From assembly GCA_937996595.1 (NCBI GenBank), contig CALKVC010000011.1:1-15782 (forward strand): a stretch of DNA of 15,782 nucleotides. The letters are read 5' to 3'. The DNA is from an uncultured Chitinophagaceae bacterium (GTDB lineage Bacteria > Bacteroidota > Bacteroidia > Chitinophagales > Chitinophagaceae). The notes below the pieces were generated by a model, which worked only from the letters and a program-made list of their open reading frames with translations, had not been told where the DNA came from and did no database searches. This document shows, piece after piece, positions 13,491-15,782 of the stretch (position 1 is the first letter of the stretch; the number at the start of each line of letters is the position of its first letter). The position numbers and the translations under genes are program-made.

Positions 13491-14627
13491 ATGCATTTAC
13501 CGAATTTCCTGCTACAGAACTGGCAAACAATCTTATTCATCATTTTCTGTGCCATTACTTCCATACAGTTATTTTACTACCTGTTTTTTTTCATACGGCT
13601 GGTTTTCCATAAATCAAAAATGAAAGAATCTTCCCGTACCAATGCAGTTAGTGTTATCATCTGTGCCAGGGATGAAGCAGAAAACCTGGCGAATAATTTG
13701 CCGGGAGTGCTGGTACAGGATTACAAAACCACGCACGAAGTGATAGTGGTTAACGACAATTCTTACGACGACAGTAAATATCTGCTGGAAGAACTGAAAA
13801 AGACATTCAGGCAATTACATGTAGTGGAACTTACACAGGAAGCCAAAATGATTCCCGGAAAGAAATTCCCATTAAGTATCGGCATCAAAACAGCAAAATA
13901 TGAAGTGGTTTTGCTTACAGACGCAGATTGCATTCCGGCCAGTGAACATTGGATAAACAGCATGCAGGAAGTGTATGATGACAATACTGAAATTGTGCTG
14001 GGATATGGCGCCTATTTCAAAAAGAAAGGATTATTAAACAAGATAATCCGGTGGGAAACCTTTCACTCCGCCATGCAATATTTAAGCTACGCCCTGGCAG
14101 GTACGGCTTATATGGGCGTGGGAAGGAACCTGAGTTACAAAAAAGCCATTTTTTTCCGCCACAAGGGTTTTTCAGCCCACAATAACCTGCCTGGCGGCGA
14201 CGATGATTTGTTTATCAATATGGCTGCTACCAGGAAGAATACAAAGATCAATATCAACAAAGACAGTTTTACACTGAGCAAACCTGCCACTACCTGGCAA
14301 CAATGGTTTTCGCAGAAAAAACGGCATTATACAACCAGCAAATATTACAGGCCGCTGCATAAATTCCTGCTTGGTATGTATTCGGTTTCGCATTTCCTGT
14401 TTTACCCGTTGATGATACTGAGCATGCTTTTTTATAACTGGCAATATGCACTCATCGTATACAGTACAAGGTTTATCATTCAGGCAATCGTTTTTTACAA
14501 AACCATGCACAGGCTGGATGAGAAGGACCTTTTTCCATTATTCCCGTTGCTGGATATCTGGATGTTTGCCTACTATATCATTTTTTTCCCAGCACTTATT
14601 GTAAAACCAAAACAGACCTGGAAATAA
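13491..14627 (+). CDS. Family 2 glycosyltransferase, membrane-bound
   Basis: This 378-residue membrane glycosyltransferase has one N-terminal helix (about 12-38), a cytoplasmic GT-A domain (about 52-285) and about three C-terminal helices (297-313, 320-337, 354-371). GT2 landmarks are S-V-I-I-C-A-R-D-E-A-E-N (54-65), V-V-N-D-N-S-Y-D-D (86-94), the metal-binding D-A-D at 144-146, and G-G-D-D-D-L-F (235-241) as the acceptor/base region. The Q-x-x-R-W-type site reads Q-K-K-R-H at 275-279, a His instead of Trp. The layout suggests a processive or lipid-linked sugar transferase for envelope glycans, but donor and acceptor are unknown. It is followed 7 bases later by rsmG, so the two are probably co-transcribed. 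The next Met (44) would remove the first helix, so 13491 is preferred. Confidence 0.9.
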   Translation: MHLPNFLLQNWQTILFIIFCAITSIQLFYYLFFFIRLVFHKSKMKESSRTNAVSVIICARDEAENLANNLPGVLVQDYKTTHEVIVVNDNSYDDSKYLLEELKKTFRQLHVVELTQEAKMIPGKKFPLSIGIKTAKYEVVLLTDADCIPASEHWINSMQEVYDDNTEIVLGYGAYFKKKGLLNKIIRWETFHSAMQYLSYALAGTAYMGVGRNLSYKKAIFFRHKGFSAHNNLPGGDDDLFINMAATRKNTKININKDSFTLSKPATTWQQWFSQKKRHYTTSKYYRPLHKFLLGMYSVSHFLFYPLMILSMLFYNWQYALIVYSTRFIIQAIVFYKTMHRLDEKDLFPLFPLLDIWMFAYYIIFFPALIVKPKQTWK

Positions 14628-14634
14628 TTAACCA

Positions 14635-15264
14635 ATGAAGATCCTGGAAAAATATTTTACGGGTTTCACCAATGAACAACTGAAGCAGTTTGAAGCTTTA
14701 CAGGGTTTATATACCGAATGGAATGAAAAGATAAATGTTATCAGCAGGAAAGACATGGAAAATTTTTACCTGCACCATGTATTACATTCACTTTCCATTG
14801 CCGCAAAATTCAATTTTGAAAAGAACACACAGGTTATGGACCTGGGGGCCGGCGGGGGGTTCCCGGGTTTGCCACTAGCCATCTACTTTCCGGAAGTGTC
14901 TTTTCACCTGGTAGACAGCATTAACAAAAAACTGAAAGTAGTGAATGAAATATCCGCAGCTATCGGTTTACAGAACCTAACTACTGAGCATACACGCGCT
15001 GAAGACATAAAAAACCGGCAATTTGATATCGTAGTATCACGTGCGGTGGCCCCGCTAAAGCAACTCTGGCATTGGAGCCGGCCGTTACTTAGAAAAAACA
15101 GGCATGAAGGCGAAGCAAACGGGCTGATTTGCCTTAAAGGTGGCGACCTTACAGAAGAAATACATGAAAGCGGGTGCAAACCGTATGTATGGGAAATTGA
15201 CAAGATCTTTGCAGAAGATTATTTCAGGGAGAAATACATATTGTACCAGCCGTTGAAAAAATGA
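14635..15264 (+). CDS. rsmG: 16S rRNA (guanine(527)-N7)-methyltransferase
   Basis: The 209-residue SAM-dependent enzyme methylates N7 of G527 in the 530 loop of 16S rRNA. Diagnostic stretches are W-N-E-K-I-N-V-I-S-R-K-D (29-40), the SAM loop D-L-G-A-G-G-G-F-P-G-L-P-L-A-I (69-83), V-D-S at 93-95 with K-K-L-K-V-V after it, and V-S-R-A-V-A-P-L (134-141), followed by I-C-L-K-G-G-D. The length is normal for the family. Unlike the gidAB arrangement of many bacteria, it has no neighbouring mnmG here but follows a glycosyltransferase by 7 bases. Loss of this enzyme elsewhere causes low-level streptomycin resistance. Confidence 0.96.
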   Translation: MKILEKYFTGFTNEQLKQFEALQGLYTEWNEKINVISRKDMENFYLHHVLHSLSIAAKFNFEKNTQVMDLGAGGGFPGLPLAIYFPEVSFHLVDSINKKLKVVNEISAAIGLQNLTTEHTRAEDIKNRQFDIVVSRAVAPLKQLWHWSRPLLRKNRHEGEANGLICLKGGDLTEEIHESGCKPYVWEIDKIFAEDYFREKYILYQPLKK

Positions 15265-15356
15265 TTCTTTATTCAACAGGTTAATCTCCCGTTGCCCGTA
15301 CCGTAATTACCTGGCCTATATAATGCAAGTATCATGCGATACTGATTAAGATAGCC

Positions 15357-15782
15357 TTACCAGTTCAATTCCATCAGGTTGTTTTTCCGTTCCGTATCTG
15401 CCATCCTTTTGGATGGGTCAATCTCAACTTTCACCAGTTCAGGCAGCTTACGTTTCAATTCAACTATATAAGTAGGATGTGTCCATCTCCAGGGTTCTTC
15501 TACGATGTAAACCTGGTTTGATTCATTCTTCTTATTTCCATACATCAGGTTAAGCGGAATATGATGCATTTCTGAAGTGCCATCCTTGAATGTAAGCTGC
15601 AGGTCAACAGGCATCGGGAAAAGGCCAATGCGTTTCATCCTCACTTTTGAAACTCCGTTTTCTTCCCAAAGACTGTCGATACTGTAGTTGATCGTTTTGG
15701 TGGAATTTACAAAGTATTCCTTGTACCAGTCTAACTGGATGCCGCTCACATCCTGTGCTACCTTGATAAAATCATTCGCCGT
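15357..15782 (-). CDS. M1 family metallopeptidase, C-terminal part
   Basis: Only the last 141 or so codons are present, and the gene runs off the right edge. The frame is open to the last base (T-A-N-D-F-I-K-V-A-Q-D-V before S-G-I-Q-L-D-W-Y). A GTG at 15749 is therefore internal and not a start. The pattern D-F-I-K-V-A-Q-D-V-S-G-I-Q-L-D-W-Y-K-E-Y and the later P-W-R-W-T-H-P are typical of the C-terminal end of Bacteroidetes M1 (aminopeptidase N/leukotriene A4 hydrolase-like) peptidases. The zinc site HExxH lies outside the window, so activity cannot be assessed. The gene converges on rsmG; the 92 bases between hold only weak hairpins (for example AGTATC/GATACT at 15328-15343). Confidence 0.8.
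   Translation of the reverse strand, partial: TANDFIKVAQDVSGIQLDWYKEYFVNSTKTINYSIDSLWEENGVSKVRMKRIGLFPMPVDLQLTFKDGTSEMHHIPLNLMYGNKKNESNQVYIVEEPWRWTHPTYIVELKRKLPELVKVEIDPSKRMADTERKNNLMELNW

Noticed and set aside
15277..15343. Hairpins between rsmG and the M1 peptidase gene (CAGGT..ACCTG with a bulge; AGTATC/GATACT)
   Set aside because: Stems are short or bulged and neither strand has a T-run after them; listed as candidates only, not called as terminators.
1..15782. Search for a novel defence, mobile or biosynthetic system
   Set aside because: All substantial genes belong to housekeeping or envelope families, there are no integrase, transposase, toxin-antitoxin or nuclease genes, and no direct repeats that would frame an island.

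Overview
The window looks like ordinary chromosomal DNA from a member of the Bacteroidetes, most likely Chitinophagaceae or a close relative. The evidence is: an outer-membrane TonB-dependent receptor, two head-GIN (DUF2807) adhesin-like proteins, a stand-alone three-PASTA membrane protein beside ddl, a C-terminal fragment of an M1 metallopeptidase, poor Shine-Dalgarno sequences, and several matches to the Bacteroidetes -7 promoter box TAnnTTTG. I see no phage, IS element, CRISPR array, tRNA or rRNA. No stretch without a gene exceeds 300 bases.

Layout. Bases 1-509 (+) hold the 3' part of a GxSxG esterase, which ends at a large hairpin shared with the converging DUF2807 pair (589-1305 and 1328-2047, both -). 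Next comes a TPP riboswitch (2243-2319, +) with a -7 promoter box upstream. It leads a 720-residue TonB-dependent receptor (2369-4531), whose inferred substrate is thiamine or a precursor. A 14-bp tandem repeat separates the receptor from a minus-strand cluster transcribed as ddl (6800-5820), the PASTA protein (5763-4963) and a rhodanese (4946-4635). Further along on the minus strand are a DUF4440-like lipoprotein (7359-6889) and a 2[4Fe-4S] ferredoxin (7874-7527). The ferredoxin diverges from an acyl-CoA reductase (LuxC-like) gene (7910-8905, +).

The second half starts with a DegP/HtrA protease (9043-10575, +). It converges on an OmpA-family protein (11409-10696, -) across a symmetrical terminator. 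Then come tRNA-guanine transglycosylase (12633-11494, -) and a secreted coiled-coil protein of unknown function (13386-12751, -) with its own terminator. A family 2 glycosyltransferase (13491-14627, +) and rsmG (14635-15264, +) are closely spaced and probably co-transcribed. The window ends in the C-terminal part of an M1-family metallopeptidase (15357-15782, -).

Most products serve the cell envelope (peptidoglycan synthesis and binding, periplasmic protein quality control, outer-membrane uptake, surface adhesin-like proteins) or RNA modification (Tgt, RsmG). The best-supported regulatory element is the TPP riboswitch. I found no convincing undescribed multi-gene system. The points most worth checking are the riboswitch-led orphan receptor with its ambiguous start, the incomplete zinc site in Tgt, the near-leaderless glycosyltransferase promoter, and a few intergenic hairpins and repeats.
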